Shown here piece after piece: positions 54,741 to 63,240 of a DNA stretch of 64,000 bases. Position 1 is the stretch's first letter, and the number at the start of each line of letters is the position of its first letter. The stretch spans positions 1 to 64,000 of the forward strand of contig NZ_VEGP01000017.1 of assembly GCF_007679495.1 (NCBI RefSeq), in the 5' to 3' direction. The translations under genes and the position numbers were made by a program. The notes beneath the pieces were generated by a model. That model had not been told where the DNA came from. It searched no databases and saw only the letters and a program-made list of their open reading frames with translations. This stretch comes from Paenibacillus sp. 32O-W (GTDB lineage Bacteria; Bacillota; Bacilli; Paenibacillales; NBRC-103111).

Positions 54741-54779
54741 AAGGTGGCAGGATGGTACAGGACGGAAGCCGCCTTTCTT

Positions 54780-55020
54780 GCGAAACATAGCAACGTTATT
54801 GGGGGGAGATGAAGCTCCCCTTACCAACGGAACATCGAAATCGCTGTTCAGCCCCATGGCCGTTCCATTTCTAACGAAACATAGAAACGCTATTTGCCCA
54901 GAAGGAGCTCTCCTTTCCAACGAGAACATCGAAATCGCTGTTCAGCCCCATGGCCGTTCCATTTCTAACGAAACATAGAAGCGCTATTTGCCCCAAAAGA
55001 GCTTTCCCCGTTTTCTAACG
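54780..55020. repeat. 94-bp tandem repeat, two good copies with flanking partial copies
   Basis: AACATCGAAATCGCTGTTCA starts at 54831 and at 54925. Each unit includes GGCCGTTCCATTTCTAACG and GAAACATAGAARCGCTATTTG. Degenerate part-copies extend from about 54780 and on to about 55140, where the theme becomes TAACGA(A/T)..CGAGTTTCGTTA. Confidence 0.85.
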
Positions 55021-55194
55021 AAACTACCGATCGCTATTCATCAAAATAGAGGGTTATGGGGCAGTCTTTCACCCTAATAACGATTTCGAGTTTCGTTAAA
55101 TTTTTGAAAAGTATCGTTTTTGACGGAATAGCGGTCCATAAGAGGCTGTCGATTCATTGTTGGAAAGGCGTTTAACAGGATGTTGCACTTAGTG

Positions 55195-55410
55195 AAAAAT
55201 CCAACAGTGAAAACGTAACGGATCTGAAAGACCCTATTTCGTCAAAATAAGCCGTTATTTTAGACTAACGGACCTAGACGCCCTTATTTCATTGAAATCC
55301 TCATACTTTCGCCTGCATTCTTTGGAATAAGGTCATCCGATTCCGTTAAAATGACCGAAAGGCCCTTTTGGAGCGAATAAGGTCTCTGGGGTCCGTTAAA
55401 ACCAAACCGT
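55195..55410. repeat. Dispersed GAATAAGG/CCGTTA repeat family copy
   Basis: Blocks TAACGGATCTGAAAGACCCT, ATTTCGTCAAAATAAG, CTAACGGACC, GGAATAAGGTCATC, CCGTTAAAATGACC and GAATAAGGTCTCT occur in both orientations. Related sequence lies near 45.0 kb and 0.4 kb. Confidence 0.65.
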
Positions 55411-55499
55411 GCAGGATTTTCGCATGATCTTTGGTTGAACAGCATTAATCGACAGTCTCCATAAGTTCGTTAGCGAGCCTGAATCCGGCTAATCCTTTC

Positions 55500-55610
55500 T
55501 GCGTCGTGCTTGGCAAATGTAAGCCTTGGGTCGGGGGCTTCCCCACACAAATGGCCAGGGAGAATACAGCGAGTGTTAGTGGGAATTTACCCACTAGCCT
55601 CGCTTTTTTT
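55500..55610 (+). ncRNA. Possible small RNA ending in orphan terminator
   Basis: A clear intrinsic terminator (55569-55610) lies almost 900 bases beyond the nearest upstream stop codon. The sequence before it (GGGTCGGGGGCTTCCCC near 55528, then TGGCCAGGGAG) can fold into a GC-rich hairpin. A short untranslated transcript ending here is the simplest reading, but I cannot identify its promoter or family. Confidence 0.35.
55569..55610 (+). terminator. Intrinsic terminator without upstream gene
   Basis: GCGAGTGTTAGTGGG pairs with CCCACTAGCCTCGC (one internal mismatch) around AATTTA, followed by seven T. Confidence 0.85.
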
Positions 55611-55852
55611 CTTTCGTGGTTTGTTGGCTAAGCCTCTCAATCGGTTTGAAACTAATTTTAAGATACTCCGCCCGGATGTTAAGAAAAAAATGGATGTCCA
55701 GGGGTAGCGGAAGAGGCTGTAGAATGTTATGTTTCATAAGAGGAGCCCGAATCCATTTTTTAGCGTAACAAGGCTTACGATGATCCGGAACTGTCTCTTA
55801 TACGGGCTGAAAATGAAACCTAAGATTTATACCTTATATTAACAGGGAGAAG

Positions 55853-56428
55853 GTGTGGGTTATTCTACTATTATTAATCATAAGCCTCTTTTTGATCGCC
55901 TGCCTGGTTACCGGCTTGCCTGTGCTATTAATCTGGATATCGAAAAATGCCATTTTGCGCTGGACCGGGTTTCTTATATTGCTGGCGATAGGGTATGCCG
56001 GGTTCTCCATTATGTCCCGTATGACCTTGTCCACATCGAGCCGATTATCGAACGGGAATCCGGCCCTTCTTTTTCTCATGCTTCTTTTCGTTCCCTTACT
56101 GACACTGGCTGTTGTCGTTGCTTATCATAGCTATCGCTTTCTTCAAACTCGACATAGGCTGCCAATGACCTGCGGCTTTATCATCTTATTGCTGGTTTCG
56201 ATAGCCTTCTTATGGTTGAGGCTTCGCGCCCGTGGAATTCATTACGTAAATGATCATCTGGGCGGATTACCTTCCAATCCCGCATCCGTTATCTTTAACA
56301 AAGGATGGTTTAATGAATATACCTACAACTTGTTTTTTAACGGCTATTCCTATATTCTTTGTATTTGCATTTTCCTGTTGGCCGGTTGTTTAATGGCGGT
56401 ATCGCGGGTACTGAAGTCGACAACTTAA
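55853..56428 (+). CDS. Integral membrane protein, unknown function
   Basis: The 191-residue protein has about five hydrophobic helices (for example 'WVILLLLIISLFLIACLV', 'LLFLMLLFVPLLTLAVVVA', 'FIILLLVSIAFLWLRL', 'YILCICIFLLAGCLMAV') separated by short polar loops. The assigned start is a GTG with GGGAG only 3-6 bases before it, so a slightly later start is possible. I recognise no family, and the neighbours give no hint. Confidence 0.6.
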   Translation: MWVILLLLIISLFLIACLVTGLPVLLIWISKNAILRWTGFLILLAIGYAGFSIMSRMTLSTSSRLSNGNPALLFLMLLFVPLLTLAVVVAYHSYRFLQTRHRLPMTCGFIILLLVSIAFLWLRLRARGIHYVNDHLGGLPSNPASVIFNKGWFNEYTYNLFFNGYSYILCICIFLLAGCLMAVSRVLKSTT

Positions 56429-56537
56429 TGTTAGTGAGAAGCCCGGTAAAAGCGAAAATCCATAACCGACTAACCGGTGGAACCTATATTGCTTTAGGAT
56501 TACTTACTGCCCTTGCCAAGCCGCAAAAATGATATGA

Positions 56538-56902
56538 TTAAGCCTCGTCGACCCCTTCGAGCTCGGGCAACCCCGCCTTTCGCCGCTGCTCGATGATATA
56601 CTGAACGTACCATTCGGGATTTTCGGTGTTTCGCCGGATGGAACGGATGGTGCGCAGCCAATCCTCGTTCCAGCTCATTCCGTTGGACAACTTATGCCCC
56701 CGTTTCTCCATTGCAATAGTCTGGTCATAAGCAAAAGCCGCATCCGCCCGCATTCGCGGTGTATCCAGCAGGATAATTTTCCCCTGGGCATCTCTCTTGT
56801 AATCGAACTCCTTATAAGCGCTGCTCTTGAGTATGCGATTCGTGCCAAGACAGCCAAGATCCCGGCAGCCGCAAGCCATACCCACAATCCTCCGCCCATC
56901 AT
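56538..56902 (-). pseudogene. Small membrane-anchored protein, frameshifted
   Basis: A good ribosome site (GGAGGTGCGA) leads to an ATG opening a membrane anchor 'GGGLWVWLAAAGILAVLARI' in one frame. The sense then moves to another frame near 56840-56850 ('SSAYKEFDYKRDAQGKIIL' ... 'NPEWYVQYIIEQRRKAGLPE') and ends at 56538. Each half makes poor protein on the other side of the junction. Together they give a protein of about 120 residues with an N-terminal anchor and an acidic C-terminal domain. This is a single small insertion or deletion, or an assembly error. The family is not recognised. Confidence 0.6.
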
Positions 56903-57103
56903 TCGCACCTCCAATAAGGAAATGGATGTACCGCATTTACGGTCTAAGCACTTCTATTTTATTTTATATTTTACCGGAGATGTGGAAAAAAGTTTTTTAG
57001 TTTTTTTTTGATTATTCCGCTTCTTTAAGGTTGATGGTATAGTAAGCTTTTGGGTAAATTAGGATAAAGCTTCAATTTTATTTTATTACGGGAGTCGTAG
57101 TCT

Positions 57104-58939
57104 ATGGAGAATTCAACCTCGCTCACATCTTTAATGATCGTTGTGGCCATCGCTTTTCTCGTTCCCATCCTGCTGCATCAGTTGAAGCTGCGGGCGCTGC
57201 CCGTTGTGGTTGCGGAGATTGTGGCGGGCCTTGTCATCGGCAAAAGCGGATTCGATCTCGTAACCGAGGATCAATGGCTCAGTTTGTTGTCGCTGTTAGG
57301 TTTTATCTATTTAATGTTTCTTAGCGGAGTCGAAATCGATTTCTCTTCTTTTCGCAAGACGGGAGGCCGCGGCAAGGAGCCCAATCCGCTGGTCATCTCC
57401 ATTCTGATCTTTGTTCTTATTCTACTGCTGTCTTACGGCTTGTCTTACGGACTTATGCTGCTGGGCTTTGTTACGGAGCCTTATTTGATGACGCTCATTA
57501 TCGCTACAATTTCTCTTGGTGTTGTCATGCCGGTGCTGAAGGAGAAGAAAATGATGGATACGGGTCTGGGCCAAACGGTTCTGCTCGTGACGGTCATTTC
57601 CGACTTCGTGACGATGATCCTGCTTGCCGTTTATTTGAGCGCACTGGCTCACGATGTGACGAAAATGCTGCTTCTGCTTCTGTTCTTCCTGCTTGTCTTC
57701 GTATTTTATTTCTTCTTCCGGCGGTTCACGAACAAAGGCTGGTTTGCCATATTGGGCAAAGGAACGGTTCAGTTGGGCACACGCGCTGTGTTTGCGCTGA
57801 TTTTGCTGTTCGTGGTCATGTCCGAAACGCTGGGTGTAGAAAATATTCTGGGCGCCTTCCTGGCAGGAGTCATCGTTTCGCTGCTGATGCCCAACCGGGA
57901 GTTTGCCCACCAGTTGGACACATTCGGGTACGGCTTTCTGATTCCGATCTTCTTCGTAATGGTCGGAGTTAATCTGGACCTGTGGTCCTTATTCGCGGAT
58001 CCGAGTATTCTCCTGCTCATTCCGCTTCTGATCTTTGCCATCTTTATTTCCAAAATGATCCCGTCCCTGCTGCTGAACATTTGGTATCCGTGGCGCAAAG
58101 TACTCGGTTCGGGGCTGCTGATGTCATCCACTCTCAGCCTGGTCATCGCCGCTTCGACGATCGCGCTCGAGATGGGAATCATTGACGAGCATCTCCATGG
58201 GGCCCTTATTCTCGAAGCCATCCTGACCTGTCTGCTATTCCCCGTCCTGTTCAATAAAGTGTATCCCAACGAAGCAGATAAGCGGACACGGGTCTCCATT
58301 GTCGGAATTAATCACGTAACGATGCCGGTAACCCGGGATTTGATCAAGGAAGGCTATGATATCCGTCTATATACCTCGCAGACCGGCTCGGAGGAAGAAC
58401 GGAGTAATTGGAACCCGGAAACGGCCGGACAGAGCTTGAAGGTGGAGGAAGTGACCCTGGATAGCCGGGAGCTGGAGGAACGGGGAGTGTATGACACCGA
58501 TATCATCGTATTCGGAAGCATGGATGATGACGCGAATATCCGCTTGGCGGAGCATGCCGGCAGTCTGGGGCTGGAACGGATTATTGTCAGGGTAGAGGAT
58601 CCGGAGAAGCAGGAGATGGCGCAGCGCCAGGGAATGGCGGTCTTCTCCACTCTGTATGCCTCGCGAATTTTGCTGAAGGCGCTGATTGAGCATCCGAGCG
58701 CGGTGAAGCTGATCACCCAGCAGGATGATTCCTTGCAGGAAATCCGCATGAATAATCCGGCTTACCATAATTCCTTCCTGCGGGACTTGTCTTTCCTCAA
58801 GCGGGTGCTGGTCTTAAGAATTTACCGGGGCGAATCGTTCATTATTCCTCATGGCAATACGCAGATTCAAGTCGGGGACAGGCTCCTGGCCAGCGGCGAA
58901 GCCGAGCAGATGCACATGGTTAAGAGGCATCTGGAGTAG
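57104..58939 (+). CDS. CPA2-type monovalent cation/proton antiporter with RCK domain
   Basis: A 611-residue transporter. The first ~385 residues form about 12-13 membrane helices of the Na+/H+ exchanger (KefB/CPA2) fold, with 'LRALPVVVAEIVAGLVIGKS' and 'GFIYLMFLSGVEIDFSSF' as typical landmarks. A cytoplasmic TrkA-N-like domain follows ('RVSIVGINHVTMPVTRDLIK', nucleotide-binding type), then a TrkA-C domain ('ESFIIPHGNTQIQVGDRLLA'). It probably exchanges K+ or Na+ for H+ under control of a bound nucleotide. The glycine pattern of the nucleotide loop ('VGINHVTMPV') is not the textbook GxGxxG. It is a single gene; the ribosome site is weak. Confidence 0.88.
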   Translation: MENSTSLTSLMIVVAIAFLVPILLHQLKLRALPVVVAEIVAGLVIGKSGFDLVTEDQWLSLLSLLGFIYLMFLSGVEIDFSSFRKTGGRGKEPNPLVISILIFVLILLLSYGLSYGLMLLGFVTEPYLMTLIIATISLGVVMPVLKEKKMMDTGLGQTVLLVTVISDFVTMILLAVYLSALAHDVTKMLLLLLFFLLVFVFYFFFRRFTNKGWFAILGKGTVQLGTRAVFALILLFVVMSETLGVENILGAFLAGVIVSLLMPNREFAHQLDTFGYGFLIPIFFVMVGVNLDLWSLFADPSILLLIPLLIFAIFISKMIPSLLLNIWYPWRKVLGSGLLMSSTLSLVIAASTIALEMGIIDEHLHGALILEAILTCLLFPVLFNKVYPNEADKRTRVSIVGINHVTMPVTRDLIKEGYDIRLYTSQTGSEEERSNWNPETAGQSLKVEEVTLDSRELEERGVYDTDIIVFGSMDDDANIRLAEHAGSLGLERIIVRVEDPEKQEMAQRQGMAVFSTLYASRILLKALIEHPSAVKLITQQDDSLQEIRMNNPAYHNSFLRDLSFLKRVLVLRIYRGESFIIPHGNTQIQVGDRLLASGEAEQMHMVKRHLE

Positions 58940-59297
58940 GTTTACACTGCTTATAACGAAGCAATTTTCATGGAAGCCCGATAATTTGTGAAAGATGCTC
59001 ATAAATTTCTCAAATTTCAGGATCATTCTGCCGATAATCCTTTAGTAATATAAAAAAGGTTGAAGTAGGTCTGATGTCCTAAAGCCTTGGATAGAAGGGG
59101 GCAAGTATTCGGATGAAGTGAGAAACTGTTTCGTTTATAATCCTCCGTTGAACCGTCTGTCTTGCAGCGCCGCATGACAGGGCGCCCGGAAGGCAATTCA
59201 CAGGCGGGGAAGAGGGGGATATTCTGCATGCGTGCTGGTATGCAGATGGCGCGCCAGAAGCGCATGAGTTCAGAATTTAGTCAGGAGGAGAAGGAGA
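58940..59297. other. Intergenic, nothing clear
   Basis: I see no gene, repeat or confident terminator. A minus-strand open frame of 80 codons here has unlifelike composition and no ribosome site. Confidence 0.4.
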
Positions 59298-59864
59298 ATG
59301 AGTCAACCCGGTAAAGAATTAAGTCCAATCAGAGTGGGGAATGAAATTGTTATCCCGGATAACCCCGTCTCTCACTTTTTGTTCAGCAGTACAAGATCAG
59401 CGATAATTTGGCTGGTCATTCGCTTGTATCTCGGATATCAATGGATTAAAGCCGGATGGGGCAAGGTGACCAGCGAGGTCTGGACGGGGCAGAAAGCCGG
59501 TACGGCAATCGAGGGCTTTGTCCGAGGGGCGTTGGCCAAGGCGGAGGAAGGAAAAGACGTAACCGGATGGTATGCTTCCTTCCTGCAGGATTTTGTGCTG
59601 CCGAATGCGAAAGTATTCTCCTTTATGGTAGCTTATGGAGAGGTGCTTGTAGGCTTGGGACTTATTGTCGGATTGCTGACCGGAATTGCCGCCTTTTTCG
59701 GCGGGCTGATGAACGCCGCCTTCTTGTTTGCCGGTACGGTCAGCACCAATCCGTTGTTTTTTATACTGGCGACCTGGCTGGTGCTGGCATGGAAAGTGGC
59801 CGGCTGGTACGGAGTGGACCGTTGGGCGCTGCAGTATCTGGGCACCCCTTGGCACCGTAAGTAA
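59298..59864 (+). CDS. DoxX family membrane protein
   Basis: A 188-residue protein with four membrane helices. The family block 'RLYLGYQWIKAGWGKVTSEV' includes the conserved Gly-x-x-W-x-x-x-G-x-x-K pattern of DoxX proteins. Later helices contain 'MVAYGEVLVGLGLIVGLLTG' and 'GGLMNAAFLFAGTVSTNP'. It resembles the thiosulfate:quinone oxidoreductase (TQO) DoxD-like subunit in layout. Bacillales members are often linked to redox or thiol stress. AGGAGGAGAAGGAG precedes the ATG. A bidirectional terminator separates it from the converging azoreductase. Confidence 0.9.
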   Translation: MSQPGKELSPIRVGNEIVIPDNPVSHFLFSSTRSAIIWLVIRLYLGYQWIKAGWGKVTSEVWTGQKAGTAIEGFVRGALAKAEEGKDVTGWYASFLQDFVLPNAKVFSFMVAYGEVLVGLGLIVGLLTGIAAFFGGLMNAAFLFAGTVSTNPLFFILATWLVLAWKVAGWYGVDRWALQYLGTPWHRK

Positions 59865-59904
59865 CACTAGGGTTGTCGGTCAGAATCATCATCAACGTAC
59901 ATAG

Positions 59905-59945
59905 AAAAACCCGGAGTGCACCGCTGAACGGTCCTCCGGGTTTTT
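59905..59945. terminator. Bidirectional terminator between doxX-like gene and azoR
   Basis: AAAAACCCGGAG and CTCCGGGTTTTT form a perfect 12-bp stem whose A/T arms give a T run in both directions, between two converging genes. Confidence 0.92.
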
Positions 59946-59960
59946 GCTCCTGTTGTTGGT

Positions 59961-60587
59961 CTAGAACGATTGAGCCGCTTGAGCGGACTGTTCAATCCCC
60001 TTCTGAATAAGGTCGGCCGCTTTGTCCGGGAACTGATTATGCCCTTCGACGATAACTGTAGTGAAGTCTGTAAACCCGAACTGCTGCAGGTTCATTGTTA
60101 CGAAATTGACGGCCATTTCGTGTGCGGCGGCAGGTCCTTCAGAATAGATTCCGCCTCTGGCGTTCAGAATTGCGGCTTTCCGGCCAGTGACCAAGCCTAC
60201 AGGCCCTTCCGGCGTGTAACGGAACGTCTGTCCTGCCTGGTTTAAGTAATCGATATAGGTATGCAGAGGGGCGGGAACCGTCTTGTTCCACAACGGGAAA
60301 GCGAAGACGACCTTGTCGGCCCGCAGGAACTGGTCCAAATACTTCTGCACCAAATCGGCTGCCTTCTTCTCTTCCGGGCTCAACTCCATGCCGCTTCTCG
60401 ATTTAAACATCGCATTGATCATTGTGGCATCGTAATAAGGCAGGTTCTCCGCGAACAAATCCAGTTCGATGATTTCATCTTCAGGATGAGATTGACGATA
60501 GGATTGCAGGAAGGAATCATAAAGCTTAACGCTGACTGCTTGCTCAGCCGGCCGGTTATTGGCTTTAACGAATAATACGGTAGACAT
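59961..60587 (-). CDS. azoR: FMN-dependent NADH-azoreductase
   Basis: A 208-residue flavodoxin-fold quinone/azo reductase. Landmarks are the N-terminal 'STVLFVKANNRPAEQAVS' phosphate-binding region, 'DKVVFAFPLWNKTVPAPLHT' (FMN contact) and 'LNARGGIYSEGP'. It reduces quinones and azo compounds by two-electron transfer and protects against thiol-reactive quinones. AAGGAGG fixes the ATG. It lies 132 bases downstream of an Rrf2 regulator on the same strand. GTAACCAAT sequences occur twice between them, related to the inverted repeat before the regulator, so Rrf2 control is likely. Confidence 0.93.
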   Translation of the reverse strand: MSTVLFVKANNRPAEQAVSVKLYDSFLQSYRQSHPEDEIIELDLFAENLPYYDATMINAMFKSRSGMELSPEEKKAADLVQKYLDQFLRADKVVFAFPLWNKTVPAPLHTYIDYLNQAGQTFRYTPEGPVGLVTGRKAAILNARGGIYSEGPAAAHEMAVNFVTMNLQQFGFTDFTTVIVEGHNQFPDKAADLIQKGIEQSAQAAQSF

Positions 60588-60719
60588 CTTGGTGAAATCC
60601 TCCTTGTAAGTATAAGAAATAGAATAAGAAACTGTATTGGTTACAATTAGGGTGGCAGGTGTTCCGCTAACACTCAACTATCCGTCACCGAATTGGTTAC
60701 GAATCGGGCAAGAGCAGGG
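60588..60719 (-). promoter_or_regulatory. azoR promoter region with repeated GTAACCAAT
   Basis: On the minus strand, GTAACCAAT occurs near 60704-60695 and near 60644-60634 (TTGTAACCAATAC). The GTAAC core is shared with the palindrome upstream of the Rrf2 gene, making these candidate operators for it. Confidence 0.45.
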
Positions 60720-61139
60720 CTAAAGCTTAAGGACCTGCCTCAGCACATCTTCAATCGTGTATCGGGACAGCTTTTCCTTAACAGCGGCCTCCGCTTCCTG
60801 CATAATCCCTTCAAGCACCGGAAGCATATTACGGCCTACAACGCAGGTTTCGCTGGGCTGGCTCTTGTGCAGACAGTAGGCTTCGCACCCTTCGATCACA
60901 TGATAAACATCCAGAAGGGTTATTTGATCCGCCGGACGGGACAGCTTGGTTCCGCCGAGAGCACCAGGCTGGGAGATCACCAGATTACCCCTGGCCAGCC
61001 TGCACAGGATGCGGCGTATAACAACCGGATTCGTATTGACGCTTTCCGCCATTTCCTCCGAAGTGACTTGGTCAAATTGACCCCGGGCAATAAAGACCAG
61101 CATATGAACAGCGACAGCAAACTGGCTGTTAGAGAACAT
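60720..61139 (-). CDS. Rrf2 family transcriptional regulator (YwnA-like)
   Basis: A 139-residue winged-helix protein. The DNA-binding part is 'TSEEMAESVNTNPVVIRRIL' and the wing 'GALGGTKLSRPADQITLLDV'. Three cysteines are visible, two in 'CEAYCLHKS' and one in 'SETCVVG', suggesting a thiol redox switch or metal/cluster site. The spacing differs from the classic IscR set. AGGAGGAGG precedes the ATG, and TGTAAC-N7-GTTACA lies immediately upstream, consistent with autoregulation. With the azoreductase it makes a small stress-response pair. Confidence 0.92.
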   Translation of the reverse strand: MFSNSQFAVAVHMLVFIARGQFDQVTSEEMAESVNTNPVVIRRILCRLARGNLVISQPGALGGTKLSRPADQITLLDVYHVIEGCEAYCLHKSQPSETCVVGRNMLPVLEGIMQEAEAAVKEKLSRYTIEDVLRQVLKL

Positions 61140-61154
61140 GCCCCCTCCTCCTTT

Positions 61155-61173
61155 TGTAACCCAACGAGTTACA
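61155..61173 (-). promoter_or_regulatory. TGTAAC-N7-GTTACA palindrome before rrf2 gene
   Basis: A perfect 6-base inverted repeat with a 7-base spacer lies 16 bases upstream of the start codon, overlapping where the regulator would block transcription. GTAAC cores recur in the azoR promoter. Confidence 0.6.
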
Positions 61174-61240
61174 TTTTAGCATGGAAATCAGCGCAATGTA
61201 AAGAAGCCTGAAGGGATGGACAAAGGAGAATTGCAGGGAG

Positions 61241-61272
61241 CGGCCATATACGGATAACGTTCAATATGGCCG
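61241..61272. repeat. 9-bp inverted repeat after mscL
   Basis: CGGCCATAT and ATATGGCCG are separated by 14 bases just downstream of the mscL stop. There is no good T run on the mscL side, so termination is uncertain. Confidence 0.5.
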
Positions 61273-61300
61273 TTTCCCTCGGTCAACGAACGACCGATGC

Positions 61301-61687
61301 TTATCCGTTCTTCTGCTGCTTAAGCAGATCGCGGATTTCGGTCAGCAGAAGCTCCTCTTTGGACGGAGCCGGCGGCTCCGATTTCTCTTCCTTGGCTTCC
61401 TTGCGCTTTAATTTGTTAAAAGCTTTAATGAAAAGAAAGATGGAGAAAGCCACGATGAAGAAATCAATGATCGTCTGCAGGAAAACGCCGTAATTCAGGG
61501 AAGCATCCCCGAGCGGGTATTGCAGGCTGGACAGATCCACTCCGCCCATGAGCAAACCGATGATCGGCATAATGATGTCATTTACCAGGGAAGTCACAAT
61601 TTTGCCGAAGGCCGCCCCGATAATAACCCCCACCGCCAGATCCATAACATTTCCTTTTAAAGCAAACTTCTTAAACTCTTCCCACAT
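61301..61687 (-). CDS. mscL: Large-conductance mechanosensitive channel
   Basis: A 128-residue homolog of MscL, the channel that opens under membrane tension to release solutes during osmotic downshock. It has the amphipathic N-terminus '[20 protein letters not shown]', pore helix '[20 protein letters not shown]', a periplasmic loop, the second helix '[18 protein letters not shown]' and the charged C-terminal bundle '[15 protein letters not shown]'. Length is normal for the family (about 130). AGGTGA precedes the ATG. Confidence 0.97.
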   Translation of the reverse strand: MWEEFKKFALKGNVMDLAVGVIIGAAFGKIVTSLVNDIIMPIIGLLMGGVDLSSLQYPLGDASLNYGVFLQTIIDFFIVAFSIFLFIKAFNKLKRKEAKEEKSEPPAPSKEELLLTEIRDLLKQQKNG

Positions 61688-61739
61688 TCAGGTTCACCTG
61701 CTTTAGTATGATAGAATCATGGACTAGTATATCAAATGA

Positions 61740-61803
61740 TGAAATAGCTTTTGATAGGACTGTGGTAGGAATGGTCGAAAATGTCCAAAAAGATCCAAAA
61801 AGA
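61740..61803 (-). terminator. T-rich repeats after glycosyltransferase stop
   Basis: Read on the minus strand, the segment directly after the stop has three near-copies of GATCTTTTTG(G). No stable stem is evident, so any termination role is weak. Confidence 0.3.
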
Positions 61804-63009
61804 TCAAAAAGACAAGCGGTCCATCGGAACCGGGATACGTTCATGCGTCGGCATGTGATTTCGATGGTGCGTTCCCAACCGATTTACGGTTTCCAGCACA
61901 TCCAGGGTAATCGACCGCGCCGCATGAGGCTGCTGCTGCGAATTGATTCTGGAGATGGCGGATTTCACTCTTCTATAGGCGACCGGATCGGACAACAGCT
62001 TCCGGATCTGCTCCTGCAGCTCTTCAGCCGTTCTGGCCACGAGGGCGGCCCCTCTGTCGTTCAAGTAACGGGCATTTTCCTTCTCCTGGCCCGGAAACGG
62101 CTTAAAGATACAGATAGGGACATTCATTTTAATAGCTTCCGATAGAGTAATTCCTCCGGCTTTGGTAATGATGCAGGAGGCCAGCCTCATTAACTCGTGG
62201 ATCGTTTCCACGTAACCGAGAAGCTTAACCTGCGGCTGGTGCGCGAACCGGGCTTGCAGTTCCTCCTTGAGCTTGCCGTTCTTGCCGCAAACGACCGCAA
62301 ACTGGACGTTGTCCAATGCAGTCAGGTGCTCCAGAATCGATTTCATGTTCTGCAGGACCCCGTAGGCGCCGGCCATAACAAGAACAACCGGCTTGCCCGG
62401 GTCCAATCCATACTGTTCATATAGCTTGCAGGTATCGACCGAGGCATAGAACGATTCCCGGATCGGAATTCCGCTGACCATAATTTGCCGGGGCTGGATC
62501 TTCCTCTGAATCATAGCTTCCTTCAGGTCCTTGGTGGCAACATAGAAGCGGTCCGATTTCGAGATCATCCAACGGTTGTGCAGGGCGAAATCGGTCAGGA
62601 CGGTAAAGGTCGGGATCGCTATCCCCGATTTTCTGCACAGAGGCGAGACCGGAACGTAGGGAAAAGTGCTGATCACCGCATCCGGAAGCAGACTGCGTAT
62701 GACCTGTTTGAATTTCTGCCTTCCGAGAGCAAGCAGCGGTTTGGCCAGCCACTTATCATAATTTAGATTTCGGGTAGAATAGTAGCTCCAGCCGTAATAG
62801 TCGAAGCCTGCCCGTTGTGAGGGCCCGCTCTTTAAATAAATATATCGGATCAACGAGTTTAACCGGGGGTGGGCCTCATCCAGCAAATCGAGCACATGAA
62901 CGCTGCGTACACCTTGGGTGTGGAATTCATTCCGCAAAGCGTTGGCTACCTGAATATGGCCGTCACCATAACCGGCGGTCAGGATCAGAATGTTAGGATC
63001 GTCATTCAT
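61804..63009 (-). CDS. UgtP-like processive diacylglycerol glycosyltransferase
   Basis: A 401-residue glycosyltransferase of the MGDG synthase/UgtP type (GT28). The N-terminal domain has 'ILILTAGYGDGHIQVANALR' and 'FPYVPVSPLC'. The C-terminal domain has 'ITKAGGITLSEAIKMNVPIC', which binds the sugar nucleotide, and 'PGQEKENARYL'. Such enzymes add glucose or galactose from UDP-sugar to diacylglycerol at the inner face of the membrane, for glycolipids and lipoteichoic acid anchors. The ATG with AAAGGAG at 10 bases is preferred over an ATG 8 codons upstream. T-rich short repeats follow the stop and may help termination. Confidence 0.92.
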   Translation of the reverse strand: MNDDPNILILTAGYGDGHIQVANALRNEFHTQGVRSVHVLDLLDEAHPRLNSLIRYIYLKSGPSQRAGFDYYGWSYYSTRNLNYDKWLAKPLLALGRQKFKQVIRSLLPDAVISTFPYVPVSPLCRKSGIAIPTFTVLTDFALHNRWMISKSDRFYVATKDLKEAMIQRKIQPRQIMVSGIPIRESFYASVDTCKLYEQYGLDPGKPVVLVMAGAYGVLQNMKSILEHLTALDNVQFAVVCGKNGKLKEELQARFAHQPQVKLLGYVETIHELMRLASCIITKAGGITLSEAIKMNVPICIFKPFPGQEKENARYLNDRGAALVARTAEELQEQIRKLLSDPVAYRRVKSAISRINSQQQPHAARSITLDVLETVNRLGTHHRNHMPTHERIPVPMDRLSF

Positions 63010-63240
63010 TCGAGCCGTGCTCCTTTCGTTCATGGTGTTAACCGACTACCCTTAGAATACCGGTCAATGATTAACGCCGTTCGCAGCTTTCTTCAAAAAT
63101 TCGTAAACCATTTGTATAAAGGAAAGCAGGACGGAATTATTTTAGCAGATCGGAAAAACATATGGCTAGTATTTGAAAAAAAATTTTCCGCTTCCAAGGG
63201 CTCCAGAAACATAGGCCGTCATTGGAACAGCATGCACATT

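Larger units (their letters stand above)
54684..55852. other. 1.2-kb repeat-filled intergenic region
   Basis: There is no convincing gene. In order: the 10-bp repeats; a 94-bp tandem repeat with related flanking sequence (about 54780-55140); a copy of the GAATAAGG/CCGTTA dispersed family in both orientations (about 55195-55410); an orphan terminator with a possible structured RNA before it (about 55500-55610); and unremarkable sequence to 55852. Confidence 0.6.

Noticed and set aside
54405-54929. Minus-strand frame with FSRLFKAFQG repeats resembling a repeat protein
   Set aside because: It is the 10-bp TGAAAAGCCY repeat read in antisense; no ribosome site, and it overlaps the GH105 gene.
55510-55707. 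Plus-strand 65-codon frame
   Set aside because: It reads through an intrinsic terminator and has no ribosome site.
59023-59265. Minus-strand 80-codon frame between antiporter and DoxX genes
   Set aside because: No ribosome site and unlifelike composition.
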